From positions 1 through 64,000 of the forward strand of contig CANRIS010000006.1 in the NCBI GenBank assembly GCA_947630725.1: DNA of 64,000 nt, in the 5' to 3' direction. Below, piece after piece: positions 35,850-45,812 of this stretch. Under the pieces are notes generated by a model. That model saw nothing but the letters and a program-made list of their open reading frames with translations, did not search any database and was not told the DNA's origin. Every line of letters begins with the position of its first letter. Positions within the stretch are counted from its first letter, which is position 1. The position numbers and the translations under genes are program-made. This DNA is from an uncultured Clostridia bacterium. Its GTDB lineage: Bacteria > Bacillota > Clostridia > Lachnospirales > CAG-274.

Positions 35850-36281
35850 TTATTTGTTTTCGTTATAATTTTTTATGGAGTCCGACTGTTCCTGCGTTAT
35901 AATGCCCTTTTCAACAAGCTCTCCGAGGCCGTCCTTTCGGGCTGCTTTTCTTTCGGCAAATGCCGCATGACGCTCCTCTGCGCTCATATCAGCCATGTCG
36001 TCATACATTGAGCTTATTTCCTCATGTTTTTCTGACATATAGTCCGAGATCCTGTCGGCCGTTTCCTGATCTATAATGCCCGATTCCACAAGCGATTCTG
36101 TGTCGGCGTGATGGCTTTTAGAATATACAAAGGTCTGCTCACCGCCTGTCCCATAGTGATTCGCCTTGCCCTTTCTGAAGCCATAGTCCGCCGTACCGTC
36201 AGCCGCAAATGCCGTCACCGTAAAAACGACTGTTGAAAGCGCAATAACATAACCGCACAATCTTTTTAAACCGTGTTTCAT
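35850..36281 (-). CDS. Small secreted protein with repeated SHOCT-like helical motif
   Basis: The 143-residue exported protein has a signal peptide (about 1-28, cleavage near AFAA). Two copies of a short helix-turn motif follow: LVESGIIDQETADRISDYM and LVEKGIITQEQSDSIKNY, separated by a charged linker with ADMSAEERHAAF. This pattern recalls DUF2680 and short coiled proteins seen near two-component systems, but no function is known. The second ATG (36281) is preferred because the AGAAGGG site is adjacent to the first. It has its own terminator and lies just upstream of the response regulator. Confidence 0.75.
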   Translation of the reverse strand: MKHGLKRLCGYVIALSTVVFTVTAFAADGTADYGFRKGKANHYGTGGEQTFVYSKSHHADTESLVESGIIDQETADRISDYMSEKHEEISSMYDDMADMSAEERHAAFAERKAARKDGLGELVEKGIITQEQSDSIKNYNENK

Positions 36282-36460
36282 AGCTGTCATCCCTTCTTTA
36301 TTTTTTACAAGCCTTGCCTGTCGGTTAAGCTATGATTTTATTTTAGCCGCGGTTTATGTGTAAAATATGTTATAAATGTGGAATCTGTGTGGAATTTTTA
36401 TTATCACAATTTTTTTACAAACATATGAAAAAGACTGTCAAACTGCTTTCGTCAGGGTCA

Positions 36461-38806
36461 TCAGTCGGCGTGGACAGTATCGGCAACAGACAGATTTCTT
36501 ATGCGTTTTGACGGCGCATATATTGCCGCAGCCGATGAGGCGATGACAAAGAATACAATGACGACTGCCGAAAAGACAGGCGGCTCCCACGCCTGTCCGA
36601 AATAGGCTGTTATAAAGCTTTCATAAAAGAGCTTGTGGATCGGCAGTCCTGCCGCCAGTCCGCAAAAAAGTCCGCACAGCGTATATGTCATTGTTTCGGC
36701 GCTTATCATTTTTGTAAGCTGCCCTATGCTCATACCGACGCTGCGCATTGCGCCGTATTGTTTCATTCGGGCGGATACGCTCATAGAAATGCTGTTCATT
36801 ATGTTGAATACCGAAATAAGGGCAATAAGGCTCAAAAAGCCATATATCAGCAGAGTGAACGCCAGATAGGTGGAGACTACCTCACGATTTGTCTCACGCC
36901 GATCGGACAGCATAAAGCCGCTTGCCTCCGTTTCGCTGCGGATAGCTTTTATATCGTTTTCCGTTGCGTTTTTTTCAAGCTGAATGTCAACGACCGCGTA
37001 CCTTGTTTCGCCGCTTAGCCGCCTGAATAGTTTTTCGGTGCATATAACAGTCGGGTTTCCGCCGCCGCCTATGGGACTGTCGGTCAGCACGCAGGCAATT
37101 TCAAGAGTTTCGCCGTTAAGCTTTATTTTATCTCCCTTTTCAAAAGGGTTGTCCTTATCATAGACCGTCATAACGCAGCAGTCCTCTTTATACACACGTT
37201 CAAGGCCTTTTTTATCTCCCGTCCACCGCTCCTCGTCAGCCCAATCAAACTGTTGATTGTCAAGAGAAACAAGATCGACTGCGCCCACTCCTTTGAAAGG
37301 CTCTATGGGAAAATCCCCCTTGAAGCTGCGGCCGAAAACCCGCTTCACTCCCTCGGCAGAGCCTATCTTATCCGCCAAATCCCGCGTAACAGTACACGAG
37401 AGGGGGTCGCTTGCTATTGTCAGGTCGGGCGTATGGGGCTGCAAACCGTTGAGGGCATAGCCCGTCCAGTCGTGAATAGCGGAAAAGCCTAAAAACAGGA
37501 TAATACTGAAGGCAAACGACCCCGTCATAAGCAGCAGATTTTTCTTTGAGCTTATGGCGTGGCTTATGCCGAGGACAGTTTCGATCCTTAAATGCCCGCC
37601 CTTCGGAATGTGACAATTTTTTGCGCCCGAGCTGTCTGCCGCAGCCTCGATGGGCGATACTCTCGCCGCCCGTCTTGCGGGAGCCTGCGCCGCTATAAGA
37701 ACCGTTATCACTCCCACCGATATTCCGCATATGATACCGACAAGACTTATGCGAAAAAGCGGCAGCCCCGAAAACTCACCGCCTATGCCGAATTTCAGAG
37801 CTGCGCACAGCGCCCACGTTATGGCAGTCCCCGATACAACGCCTGTCGGAACCGCTGTTTTGCACCAATAGAGTGCTTCCAGACGTACAAATTTTGTTAT
37901 CTGATCTTTGCCTGCTCCCATACAGCGCAGCATACCGAAAAATTTTGTGCGTCCGACAATATTGCTGTTCATACTGCCTGCGATCATAAGCACGCCTGCC
38001 ATAAGTATCAGCAGAAACAAAAAAGCGGCTGTAGAATACATTCCCTGAACGACATTGTTTTCGCTGAAGCCCGACAGCCCTATCATAACAAGGTTTTCGC
38101 CTAAATTATCGTCCGTCAGGCCGAAAGCCTCCCTGATCTCGTCAATGGATCTGCGGATGTTTGTGTGTTTTTTGAAACGGCAGTAGTATGTAGGCGCAGG
38201 AGGGTCGTTGTTTGCCAAACGCACCCTTTCAAATGCCGTACTGTTCATACATATAATGAATGCATCGTATTTGTCCGCCGAGCCGTCATCCCGAAAAAAG
38301 CCGCATATTTTATATTCAGAATCGCCTGCGGGGGTGTTTAGCTTAACCGTATCGCCTATGTTTATGCCCCGTACGTCTCCTGCGTTTTGTGAAATGACAG
38401 CTTCGTTTTCACTTTCGGGAAACCTCCCCTCGGTCATATAGTCAAATATGTCTGTGAGAAATACCTCGTCAGTCCCCACGACTGCCGTCCTCTTGCCGTC
38501 AATATAATAGTCCTCGTCAATTCCGTAGTTTATGGCGTCATACTCCGAAAATGCTGCGACATCGGTACGGGCAGCAATTTTTTCGGCGTTTTCGGAGGAT
38601 ATGCCCTCTAAGGAAATGTGCCAGTTTCCGTGTTTTTGTTTTGCGTTTGTCTCTTCAAGACGTATGCCCATATCCGCCATAGAAAATACGGACGTCACCA
38701 AAAAAACAGAAAGTATGATACAAAGTATCGTCATACGGTTCTGTTTTTTCTTTACCTTTGCCGATATGGGAATAAGGCTCAGATAGCTTTTCATATTGCC
38801 TCTCAT
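36461..38806 (-). CDS. FtsX-like ABC transporter permease
   Basis: The 781-residue membrane protein has two FtsX-type permease halves. An N-terminal helix (about 28-50) and a large extracytoplasmic domain are followed by three helices near 255-375. A mid helix near 430, a second external domain and three C-terminal helices (about 650-775) complete it. This is the layout of MacB/LolE-type mechanotransmission exporters and of antimicrobial-peptide-responsive permeases. Its ATG overlaps the ATPase stop as ATGA, with GGAGGTG upstream. The adjacent kinase and regulator suggest it is controlled by or works with them. Confidence 0.92.
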   Translation of the reverse strand: MRGNMKSYLSLIPISAKVKKKQNRMTILCIILSVFLVTSVFSMADMGIRLEETNAKQKHGNWHISLEGISSENAEKIAARTDVAAFSEYDAINYGIDEDYYIDGKRTAVVGTDEVFLTDIFDYMTEGRFPESENEAVISQNAGDVRGINIGDTVKLNTPAGDSEYKICGFFRDDGSADKYDAFIICMNSTAFERVRLANNDPPAPTYYCRFKKHTNIRRSIDEIREAFGLTDDNLGENLVMIGLSGFSENNVVQGMYSTAAFLFLLILMAGVLMIAGSMNSNIVGRTKFFGMLRCMGAGKDQITKFVRLEALYWCKTAVPTGVVSGTAITWALCAALKFGIGGEFSGLPLFRISLVGIICGISVGVITVLIAAQAPARRAARVSPIEAAADSSGAKNCHIPKGGHLRIETVLGISHAISSKKNLLLMTGSFAFSIILFLGFSAIHDWTGYALNGLQPHTPDLTIASDPLSCTVTRDLADKIGSAEGVKRVFGRSFKGDFPIEPFKGVGAVDLVSLDNQQFDWADEERWTGDKKGLERVYKEDCCVMTVYDKDNPFEKGDKIKLNGETLEIACVLTDSPIGGGGNPTVICTEKLFRRLSGETRYAVVDIQLEKNATENDIKAIRSETEASGFMLSDRRETNREVVSTYLAFTLLIYGFLSLIALISVFNIMNSISMSVSARMKQYGAMRSVGMSIGQLTKMISAETMTYTLCGLFCGLAAGLPIHKLFYESFITAYFGQAWEPPVFSAVVIVFFVIASSAAAIYAPSKRIRNLSVADTVHAD

Positions 38807-39486
38807 TCAACACACCTCCCAAAATCGGTCAGCACGCCGTCCGATACCTGCAATATGCGGTCAGCCGTCTGTGCAATGGCTCGGTTATGCGTTATCATAA
38901 TAATGGTCTGTTCATACCTTTTTGACGCCTCCTTCAAAAGAGCTATGACCTCGCTGCTGTTTTGTGTGTCGAGGTTGCCTGTTGGCTCGTCCGCAAGTAT
39001 AAGGGCAGGACGTGTGATAAGCGCCCGTCCGATAGCCACTCTCTGCTGCTGTCCGCCCGAAAGCATTGAGGGCAGATAATTTCGGCGATCCTTAAGATCA
39101 AGTGCCGTAAGAAGCTCCTCCAGATAACGTCTGTCGGGTTTCTGATAGTCCAGCAGCACGGGAAATATTATGTTTTGTTCCACCGTAAGCTCGGGAATCA
39201 GATTAAAGGCCTGAAAAATAAAGCCTATGTTTCTGCGGCGAAAAACAGTCAGATTTTTTTCTTTCATCGCAAACGTGTCTTTTCCGTCAATAAAAACCTT
39301 GCCGCCTGTCGGTGTGTCGAGGGCTCCTATCATATTCAGCAGCGTTGACTTTCCGCTGCCCGACTCGCCGACAACAGCCACAAACTCGCCCTTCGGCACA
39401 ACAAAGCTTACGTTTTTGAGGGCTCTGACGGCCGTCTCGCCGCTGCCATAGGTCTTTGAAACCGAGTTGACCTCCAATAAATTCAT
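38803..39486 (-). CDS. ABC transporter ATPase, MacB/LolD type
   Basis: The 227-residue cytoplasmic ATPase pairs with the FtsX-like permease. Motifs are Walker [11 protein letters not shown]-loop [14 protein letters not shown], signature LSGGQQQR, Walker [14 protein letters not shown] and switch His in [10 protein letters not shown]. The [10 protein letters not shown] form is typical of this class. The ATG at 39486 with AGAGGTG nine bases upstream is preferred over an 18-codon upstream extension. Confidence 0.95.
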   Translation of the reverse strand: MNLLEVNSVSKTYGSGETAVRALKNVSFVVPKGEFVAVVGESGSGKSTLLNMIGALDTPTGGKVFIDGKDTFAMKEKNLTVFRRRNIGFIFQAFNLIPELTVEQNIIFPVLLDYQKPDRRYLEELLTALDLKDRRNYLPSMLSGGQQQRVAIGRALITRPALILADEPTGNLDTQNSSEVIALLKEASKRYEQTIIMITHNRAIAQTADRILQVSDGVLTDFGRCVE

Positions 39487-39568
39487 AGTGTTGACACCTC
39501 TTTCTGCTGTTATTGCTGTTTTATAAAAACAGAATAACACACAAATCCTACTGCCGCCTTACGAACAG

Positions 39569-39584
39569 CCTACAATTTTGTAGG
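39569..39584. promoter_or_regulatory. Candidate operator upstream of the FtsX-type ABC genes
   Basis: CCTACAA and TTGTAGG form a 7-bp dyad with two bases between (39569-39584). A further GTAGGA half-site lies about 20 bases nearer the ATPase gene on the minus strand. It lies in the 181-base gap between the kinase and the ABC genes and may be the response regulator's site. Confidence 0.35.
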
Positions 39585-39667
39585 ATTCGGCGTGTCGAAA
39601 AAAAGCGGCTTCATTTGGGCGCAGGACGGGCAAAGCTTACGCTAAGTGCTTTTCCCTGTCGCAGGCA

Positions 39668-40699
39668 TCAGCGCTCCGTCAAAAAATTTATAATAAATGT
39701 TGTCCCAACGCCGACCCGACTATCGACCTCTATGCTGCCGTTGTGCGCCTCTATGATAGCCTTTGCAAGGGGCAGCCCCAGACCTATCCCCTGTGTGTCC
39801 TTTGAAAAACGGCTGCGATAGAACCGTTTGAATATGTGGTGTATATCCTCGGGGTGAATGCCGCTGCCGTTATCCCTTATGACAACCCGCACGACCGACT
39901 GAAACCTCTTTTGTTCAATGTCAATACAGCCGCCCTTGTCCGTATGGTCGAGAGCGTTTTTGACTATGTTCTCTATGGCCTGAATGAGCCAGCCCCTGTC
40001 GCACGACAATATGATAGTATCATCCCCCGTCAGATTTATTTGTTTTTCTTCACGATCGGCTCTGAACGAAAACCGATTTTTTATTTCCCTCATCATTTCC
40101 GAAAGGTTTTCTTCTTTTTTCTCTATGCGTATCGTTCCTGCGTCAAGCTTTGTTATTTTCAGAAGGCTCTGCACCAACGTCCCGATACGGTCAAGCTCCT
40201 GCTCGGTGAGATCGGCAAATTTTCTTATATCGGGCAGCTCCTTCGCTTCGTCCTGCAAAATGCCGTTATAGATATTAAGAGCCGCCAGAGGCGTTTTAAG
40301 CTGATGAGATATGTCGGATATGGTATTTTTCAAAAATTCCTTTGATCTTGTCTCCTTTTCCCCGTGGGCGTTCAGAATGGATACAAGAGAATTTATCCTG
40401 TGGAACAGCTTATACAGCTCGCCGTCCTCGCTGCACTCTATACGCGCGCTTCGGTTACCCGATATATATTCGTCTATCTGTTCTTCGGCGTTTTCGATCA
40501 TATGGTTCTGTCTGCAAAAATATATGCACATGGCCGCAAACACCGCCCCAAATGCTGCAAGAGCGGCTGCAAATATAAACGCCGCCTTGTGCGGAACATC
40601 AAACAGTGCCAAAAATGTCCCTGCAAGTACAAACAAAAACAGGCAGAGCAGAGCCTCCAAAAAGAGATGTTTTATTTGTTTGTTTGTAAATATCTTCAT
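39668..40699 (-). CDS. Intramembrane-sensing-type histidine kinase
   Basis: The 343-residue kinase has two N-terminal helices (about 12-33 and 39-62) joined by only a few residues. It therefore has almost no external sensor domain, as in BceS-like kinases that sense through a partner ABC transporter. His132 lies in TISDISHQLKTPLAALNIYNG. ATPase boxes are IVKNALDHTDKGG, DNGSGIHPEDIHHIF and GIGLGLPLAKAI. It starts four bases inside the regulator stop (ATGA). The FtsX-type ABC genes follow 181 bases downstream on the same strand, which supports a sensing partnership. Confidence 0.92.
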   Translation of the reverse strand: MKIFTNKQIKHLFLEALLCLFLFVLAGTFLALFDVPHKAAFIFAAALAAFGAVFAAMCIYFCRQNHMIENAEEQIDEYISGNRSARIECSEDGELYKLFHRINSLVSILNAHGEKETRSKEFLKNTISDISHQLKTPLAALNIYNGILQDEAKELPDIRKFADLTEQELDRIGTLVQSLLKITKLDAGTIRIEKKEENLSEMMREIKNRFSFRADREEKQINLTGDDTIILSCDRGWLIQAIENIVKNALDHTDKGGCIDIEQKRFQSVVRVVIRDNGSGIHPEDIHHIFKRFYRSRFSKDTQGIGLGLPLAKAIIEAHNGSIEVDSRVGVGTTFIINFLTER

Positions 40700-41394
40700 A
40701 ATTCGCCTCGCTGTGATGTGTTCCACTTATAACCCATACGGCGTATCGTAACTATCATTTCGGGCTTTCCGGGGTCATCCTCTATCTTCATACGCAAACG
40801 GCGTATATACACCGTCAGCGTGTTGTTGTCCACAAAATTTTCATCGCAGTCCCACAGCCTGCCGAGAATTTGTTCGGACGAAAGAACAATATCGGGATTT
40901 TCCATAAACATACAAAGCAGCTTATATTCGCCCGTTGTCAGGTCGAGCCTGACTCCGTTTTTACAGACCTCGCAGGAGGGCAGTCTGACGGTTATGCCGT
41001 TTGAACTGAGTACGGCGCAAGCCTGATTAAAATTGCTGCTCCTGCGCAGAACGGCATTTATTTTTGACATAAGCACAGACAGCCTGAAGGGTTTTGTGAT
41101 ATAGTCGTCCGCTCCTATGTCAAGCCCCATTATAACATCCGTCTCTTCATCGGCAGCCGTGAGAAATATGACAGGCACCTTTGAAGTCCGCCGTATACTT
41201 CTGCATATGTCAAAGCCGCTGCCATCGGGCAGAGATACGTCTAAAATAACAAGATCGTATTTTCCGTCCGAAAAGATGCTTTCCGCCCCTACCCTTGTGC
41301 GTACAGTATCCAAAGCATAGCCCTGTTTTTTTATGGCAAACGACAGTCCGTTTATAAGACTGAGATCATCCTCTACCAACAATAATTTTTCCAT
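40696..41394 (-). CDS. OmpR-family response regulator
   Basis: The 232-residue regulator has a receiver with EDD (8-10), Asp52 in VILDVSLPDGSG, and Lys in ITKPFRLSVL. The C-terminal winged helix has RLDLTTGEYKLLCMFMENP and NTLTVYIRRLRMKIEDDPG. It is the first gene of the group regulator-kinase-ATPase-permease, a layout common for peptide-antibiotic detoxification modules. The target promoter may be the dyad region at 39569-39584. Confidence 0.93.
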   Translation of the reverse strand: MEKLLLVEDDLSLINGLSFAIKKQGYALDTVRTRVGAESIFSDGKYDLVILDVSLPDGSGFDICRSIRRTSKVPVIFLTAADEETDVIMGLDIGADDYITKPFRLSVLMSKINAVLRRSSNFNQACAVLSSNGITVRLPSCEVCKNGVRLDLTTGEYKLLCMFMENPDIVLSSEQILGRLWDCDENFVDNNTLTVYIRRLRMKIEDDPGKPEMIVTIRRMGYKWNTSQRGEL

Positions 41395-41537
41395 AGCATT
41401 ATTCTCCGTATAGCTTTATTTTTAAACAGATAAGTTTTCTTCTGTTGTGAAATTTATTTCTTTGACAGACAAAGCCCGCCCTATTGTTAGATTATATATT
41501 TGCAGAATCCATATGTCAATGAAACGGCGGGAGTATA

Positions 41538-41691
41538 GTCAATGATATTCGCACTCCGCTTACGCTACGTATCTCTACCCGACGGCTTCTGATGAAGCCT
41601 TTGTATTCGGATGGGAGCTTGCATCTCCCACCGAATACAACAGTAAGTACCCACCGCCTAAAGAGGCGGGGGACTTACTTGTCGGTTAAAA
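41538..41691 (+). mobile_element. 154-bp palindromic element, copy A (IS200/IS605-type MITE, probable)
   Basis: This matches 60983-61136 in inverted orientation over 154 bases with one difference seen (CCTTT against CCCTT). It contains hairpins GGCTTC/GAAGCC (41584-41599), GTATTCGG..CCGAATAC (41603-41638) and an imperfect one ending GGCGGGGGACTTACTT. It encodes no transposase. Compact hairpin ends without terminal inverted repeats recall palindrome-associated derivatives of IS200/IS605; this is inference. It ends 42 bases before the marR promoter. Confidence 0.6.
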
Positions 41692-41733
41692 AATCCGATC
41701 GCCCCATTTTTTGGCAAAAGACTGTCGGCGCAG

Positions 41734-41762
41734 TTGACAAAAAAAGGGCTGTGTGCTACAAT
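41734..41762 (+). promoter_or_regulatory. Promoter of the marR-ABC exporter operon
   Basis: TTGACA (41734-41739), a 17-base spacer and TACAAT (41757-41762), 39 bases before the TTG start. Autoregulation by the MarR protein would be usual. Confidence 0.75.
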
Positions 41763-41801
41763 GTCAAGGTACCTTTATATTTGCTGACAGAGGTGATTTT
41801 T

Positions 41802-42242
41802 TTGGATAACAGACAGCTTTTGGATATGATGGAGGAGTGCGGACATTTTTTGTGGCACAGACAAAAAGACCGCCGAGGTCAGATGAGGATTCTTAAGGCT
41901 GCGGCGGAAAAAGGAGAAATCAGCCAGACGGAGCTTCGGGACAGGCTCGGCATACAGTCGGGCTCGTTAAGCGAACTGGTTCTTAAAACAGAGGCAAAGG
42001 GCTTTATAACAAGAGAAAAAGACGAAAACGACAAAAGGCGGCTGATACTGCGTATAACTCCCGAGGGGGAGGATTTTCTGCGCCGTAAGGAAAGAGAACA
42101 GTCGGAGGAGGATGCCGCAATGTTCGACATACTCAGCGAGGAAGAAAAAAAGAGCCTATGCAGTATGCTCAGCCGTCTGCTGTCCGACAGAGAGAAAAAA
42201 ACAAAGCCCGACAGTTGCTGCCGTTCGGAACGGGAGGTATAA
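41802..42242 (+). CDS. MarR-family transcriptional regulator
   Basis: The 146-residue winged-helix regulator has the helix-turn-helix ISQTELRDRLGIQSGSLSELVLKTEAKG and the wing ITREKDENDKRRLILRITPEG. Translation probably starts at TTG 41802, with GAGGTGA seven bases before it and no ATG in a suitable place. The longer open frame begins inside the palindromic element and is rejected. It ends three bases before the first exporter gene and most likely represses the operon until a drug-like ligand binds. Confidence 0.88.
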   Translation: MDNRQLLDMMEECGHFLWHRQKDRRGQMRILKAAAEKGEISQTELRDRLGIQSGSLSELVLKTEAKGFITREKDENDKRRLILRITPEGEDFLRRKEREQSEEDAAMFDILSEEEKKSLCSMLSRLLSDREKKTKPDSCCRSEREV

Positions 42243-42245
42243 AAA

Positions 42246-43964
42246 ATGCTTGAATATCTGAAAAAATATTGGCTTTGGGCGGCGCTGGCTCCCCTTTTTA
42301 TGTGCGGAGAGGTCTTTATGGATCTTTTGCAGCCGAGACTTATGAAAACGATAGTTGACGAGGGCGTTTTGGGGCTTTCAAACGGCGGCGTGGGAGATCT
42401 GGGGCTTATTTCAACAACGGGAGCCAAAATGATAGGTCTTGTGGCAGTCGGCGGCTTTTGCGGCGTTATGTCGGGGGTTTTTGCAAACCTGTGCAGCCAG
42501 AATTTCGGCAACGACCTGCGAAAGGCCGCTTTCAGAAACACGCTGGCGCTCTCTCCCGGACAGACCGACAGGTTCAGCACAGGCTCTATAATAACGAGAA
42601 TAACAAACGACATTACGCAGGTTCAGCAGCTTGTTACACAGTGTATAAGAGGCTTTGTCAGAACGGGTATGCTCATTGTGGGCGGAATAGTCTGTATGCT
42701 TTCGCTGGACTTAAGCTTCGGCGCAGTAATCGCCTGCAGCCTGCCCTTCATACTTTTCTGCGTAATATATTTTATAGGCAGAGCCAACCCTATGTTCGGC
42801 ATACTTCAGCAGAAGCTTGACAATGTAAACTCTGTAATGCAGGAAAATATAACGGGAGCAAGAGTGGTAAAGGCCTATGTAAGAGAGGACTATGAAAACG
42901 CCCGTTTCGGAAAGGCAAACAACGAGCTTGTCGATACTCAGCTTAATATACTCGTTCTGTTTTCGTATATGACGCCCATTATGAACATACTTCTGAATGC
43001 TTCGGTTGTGGCTGTCATATTTCTGGGCGGCATAAGGGTCAGAGGCGGAGGACTTACCCCCGGAGCCGTTATGGCGGCAATAACATACATAACGCAGATC
43101 CTCAACGCAGTTATGAGAATGACAATGATATTTCAGACCATATCGAGAGGTACGGCATCGGGCAGGAGAGTTATGGAGCTTCTCGAATGCAGTCCTGCCA
43201 TAACGGACGGAGACTTTGAGGGCGAAACAAGGCTTAAGGGAAAGGTCGAATTCAAAAACGTCTCTTTCGGCTACGGAAAAACCGATATACTTAAAAATAT
43301 AAGCTTTACAGTGAACCCCGGCGAGACAATAGGCATTCTGGGAGAAACGGGCTGCGGAAAAACAAGCCTTGTGCAGCTTATACCGAGGTTTTATGATGTG
43401 AGAGAGGGAGCCGTTCTTGTGGACGGCGTAGATGTAAGAGACTATAAGCTTGAAGCTCTCAGGGACAAGGTGTCGCTGTCGCTTCAAAAAAGCGAGCTTT
43501 TCAACACAACCATAAAAGAGAATATACTCTGGGGCAGACAGGATGCTTCGGACGAGGATGTGGCAAAAGCCGCCGAGATAGCCAGAGCGAAGGACTTTAT
43601 AGAAAACAGTCCCGATGGTTTTGACACTCTCGTGGCTGAAAAGGGTATGAGCCTTTCGGGAGGACAAAAGCAGAGGATCGCCGTGAGCCGAAGCATACTC
43701 AAGGGCGCCGAGATACTCATATTTGACGACTGTACGGGGGCTCTCGACCTTAAAACAGAGGCTGAGCTGTATGAAAGACTGAACAAAGCCGAAAAAAATA
43801 TGACAAAAATAATAATTGCTCAGAGAATAGCATCGGTAAAGTCCGCCGACAGAATAGCTGTCATTGACGGCGGCAGACTGGCTGCATTTGACAGCCACGA
43901 AAGACTTCTTGAAACAAGCGAAATATACAGAGATATTTATAACTCTCAGTTGAAAGCGGGGTGA
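42246..43964 (+). CDS. Heterodimeric ABC exporter, subunit with degenerate ATPase site
   Basis: The 572-residue half-transporter has six membrane helices and a nucleotide-binding domain. Walker A is GETGCGKTS and the signature LSGGQKQR is canonical, but Walker B reads ILIFDDCTGALD, with Asp replacing the catalytic Glu. This is typical of the non-catalytic subunit of heterodimeric multidrug exporters such as BmrC or TM287. The switch position is IIAQR, where His is normally found (Gln). The partner begins four bases downstream. Confidence 0.93.
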   Translation: MLEYLKKYWLWAALAPLFMCGEVFMDLLQPRLMKTIVDEGVLGLSNGGVGDLGLISTTGAKMIGLVAVGGFCGVMSGVFANLCSQNFGNDLRKAAFRNTLALSPGQTDRFSTGSIITRITNDITQVQQLVTQCIRGFVRTGMLIVGGIVCMLSLDLSFGAVIACSLPFILFCVIYFIGRANPMFGILQQKLDNVNSVMQENITGARVVKAYVREDYENARFGKANNELVDTQLNILVLFSYMTPIMNILLNASVVAVIFLGGIRVRGGGLTPGAVMAAITYITQILNAVMRMTMIFQTISRGTASGRRVMELLECSPAITDGDFEGETRLKGKVEFKNVSFGYGKTDILKNISFTVNPGETIGILGETGCGKTSLVQLIPRFYDVREGAVLVDGVDVRDYKLEALRDKVSLSLQKSELFNTTIKENILWGRQDASDEDVAKAAEIARAKDFIENSPDGFDTLVAEKGMSLSGGQKQRIAVSRSILKGAEILIFDDCTGALDLKTEAELYERLNKAEKNMTKIIIAQRIASVKSADRIAVIDGGRLAAFDSHERLLETSEIYRDIYNSQLKAG

Positions 43965-43968
43965 GGCT

Positions 43969-45777
43969 ATGGCAGCGGATATGAGGGGATACAGGCTCCC
44001 CGGTATGAGAGTAAGAAGAGACAGAGCCGCCCGCAGCGAAAAACCAAAGGACGGCAGGAAAACAATGCTGAGGCTTTTTGCGTACTTCAGACGAGAAAGC
44101 CTTATTGCGGCGGGGCTTTTCGGAGCTGTGCTGGCGGTAGTTGTATGCTCGGTCACCGTGCCGGGGCTTCAGAGCCTTGCGATAGACCGAATAGCCGCAG
44201 GCAGATTCGACAGTCTGCCTTATGTTTTAGCGGTTATGCTGGGCGTTTATGGCATAAACTGCATATGTACCTTTTTTCAGAGCCTGCTTTCGGCAAGACT
44301 GAGCCAAAGAGTAGTCAAGCGAATGAGAGAGGAGCTGTTTGAAAAAATAACAAACCTCCCCATAAGCTATACCGACAACCACCCCCACGGGGACATTATG
44401 AGCCGTATGACAAACGATGTGGAGAACATATCGAATACTGTTTCGCAGTCTCTCAGCTCTATGTTTTCGGGCATACTTATGATCGCAGGCACGGTTTTTA
44501 TGATGATATACTATTGCCCCGCCCTTGCGGCTCTGTCGTGCATAACCGTTGTTATGACCCTCGGCATAACAAAGCTTCTGGCATCGGCTCTCAGAAGATC
44601 CTATACAAAAAGACAGGCTCTTTTGGGTACTCTCAACGCCAAAACCGAAGAAACCATAACGGGCTTTAAGACTGTCACAGCCTACAACAGACAAAAACAG
44701 ACCATACTGGATTTTGAAAAAACATCGGACGAGCTTACAAAAACAGGCATAATCGCCGAAATTTTAGCAGGGTCAATGGGACCCTGTATGAACGTCATAA
44801 ACAACACGGGCTTTGTTATAATCGCAGCCTTCGGAGGTTATTTCGCCATAAAGGGCATAATTTCCATAGGCGTTATTTCAGCCTTTATAGTGTATGCAAA
44901 GCAGTTCGGCAGACCCATAGACGAGCTTGCGCAGATCTACGGACAGATACAGGGTGCCATCGCAGGAGCCGAAAGAGTCTTTGAGGTAATGGACGGCAAG
45001 GACGAGGACAAAAGCGGCAGCCGTTCTATGGAGGGTCTTGACGGCGTTATAGAGTTTAAAAACGTAAATTTTTCTTATTATCCGGGAAAACAGGTTCTCT
45101 ATGACTTCAGCCTTAAAATAGATGCAGGCAAAAAGGTTGCCCTCGTAGGCGCTACGGGCAGCGGAAAAACCACCGTTGTAAACCTCCTTATGCGCTTTTA
45201 CGATACCGACAGCGGAGAGATACTTATTGACGGCGTAAACATAAAGGACATAGACTGCCGAAGCTTAAGGCGGAATACTGCCATAGTTCTTCAGGACGCA
45301 GTGCTGTTTTCGGACACGATAGAAAACAATCTGAAATATTCAAACCCCCGGGCTGATGACGAGGCTGTGGAAAAAGCCGCAAAAATGAGCAACTGCCGCA
45401 ATATGATAGCCCATATGCCCCGGGGATACAAAACCTTTCTCACGGGAGCGGGACAGAATATATCTCAGGGACAAAAACAGCTTCTCACGATATGCAGGGC
45501 TTTTTTGGCGGAGCCTGAGATTCTGGTGCTTGACGAGGCCACATCCAGCGTAGACACCCGAACCGAAAAAAACATACAGAACGCTATGGTTCGGCTTATG
45601 AACGACCGCACCAGCCTTATAATCGCCCACAGGCTTTCCACAATAAGAGATGCCGACATAATCGTTGTAATGGATAAGGGAAGGATCTCCGAAATGGGCA
45701 GCCACGAAAGCCTTATGGAAAAGAAGGGCACATACTACCGACTTTATATGACCCAGTTTGCGGGAAAGACAACATAA
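43969..45777 (+). CDS. Heterodimeric ABC exporter, catalytic subunit
   Basis: The 602-residue half-transporter has a basic N-terminal tail of about 40 residues, six helices and an ATPase domain. The ATPase domain has Walker A GATGSGKTT, intact Walker B ILVLDEATSSVDT and switch His in LIIAHRLST. Its signature is divergent (ISQGQKQL). Combined with the first subunit, one composite site is canonical and the other degenerate, as in BmrCD and PatAB. The likely function is drug or lipid export, under MarR control. Confidence 0.94.
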   Translation: MAADMRGYRLPGMRVRRDRAARSEKPKDGRKTMLRLFAYFRRESLIAAGLFGAVLAVVVCSVTVPGLQSLAIDRIAAGRFDSLPYVLAVMLGVYGINCICTFFQSLLSARLSQRVVKRMREELFEKITNLPISYTDNHPHGDIMSRMTNDVENISNTVSQSLSSMFSGILMIAGTVFMMIYYCPALAALSCITVVMTLGITKLLASALRRSYTKRQALLGTLNAKTEETITGFKTVTAYNRQKQTILDFEKTSDELTKTGIIAEILAGSMGPCMNVINNTGFVIIAAFGGYFAIKGIISIGVISAFIVYAKQFGRPIDELAQIYGQIQGAIAGAERVFEVMDGKDEDKSGSRSMEGLDGVIEFKNVNFSYYPGKQVLYDFSLKIDAGKKVALVGATGSGKTTVVNLLMRFYDTDSGEILIDGVNIKDIDCRSLRRNTAIVLQDAVLFSDTIENNLKYSNPRADDEAVEKAAKMSNCRNMIAHMPRGYKTFLTGAGQNISQGQKQLLTICRAFLAEPEILVLDEATSSVDTRTEKNIQNAMVRLMNDRTSLIIAHRLSTIRDADIIVVMDKGRISEMGSHESLMEKKGTYYRLYMTQFAGKTT

Positions 45778-45812
45778 AACAAAAGGGCAGAACCGCCCGA
45801 AGGAGTTTTGTT

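Noticed and set aside
41538..41691. Intact IS200/IS605 insertion sequence
   Set aside because: Only 154 bases with no tnpA or tnpB; treated as a non-autonomous element.
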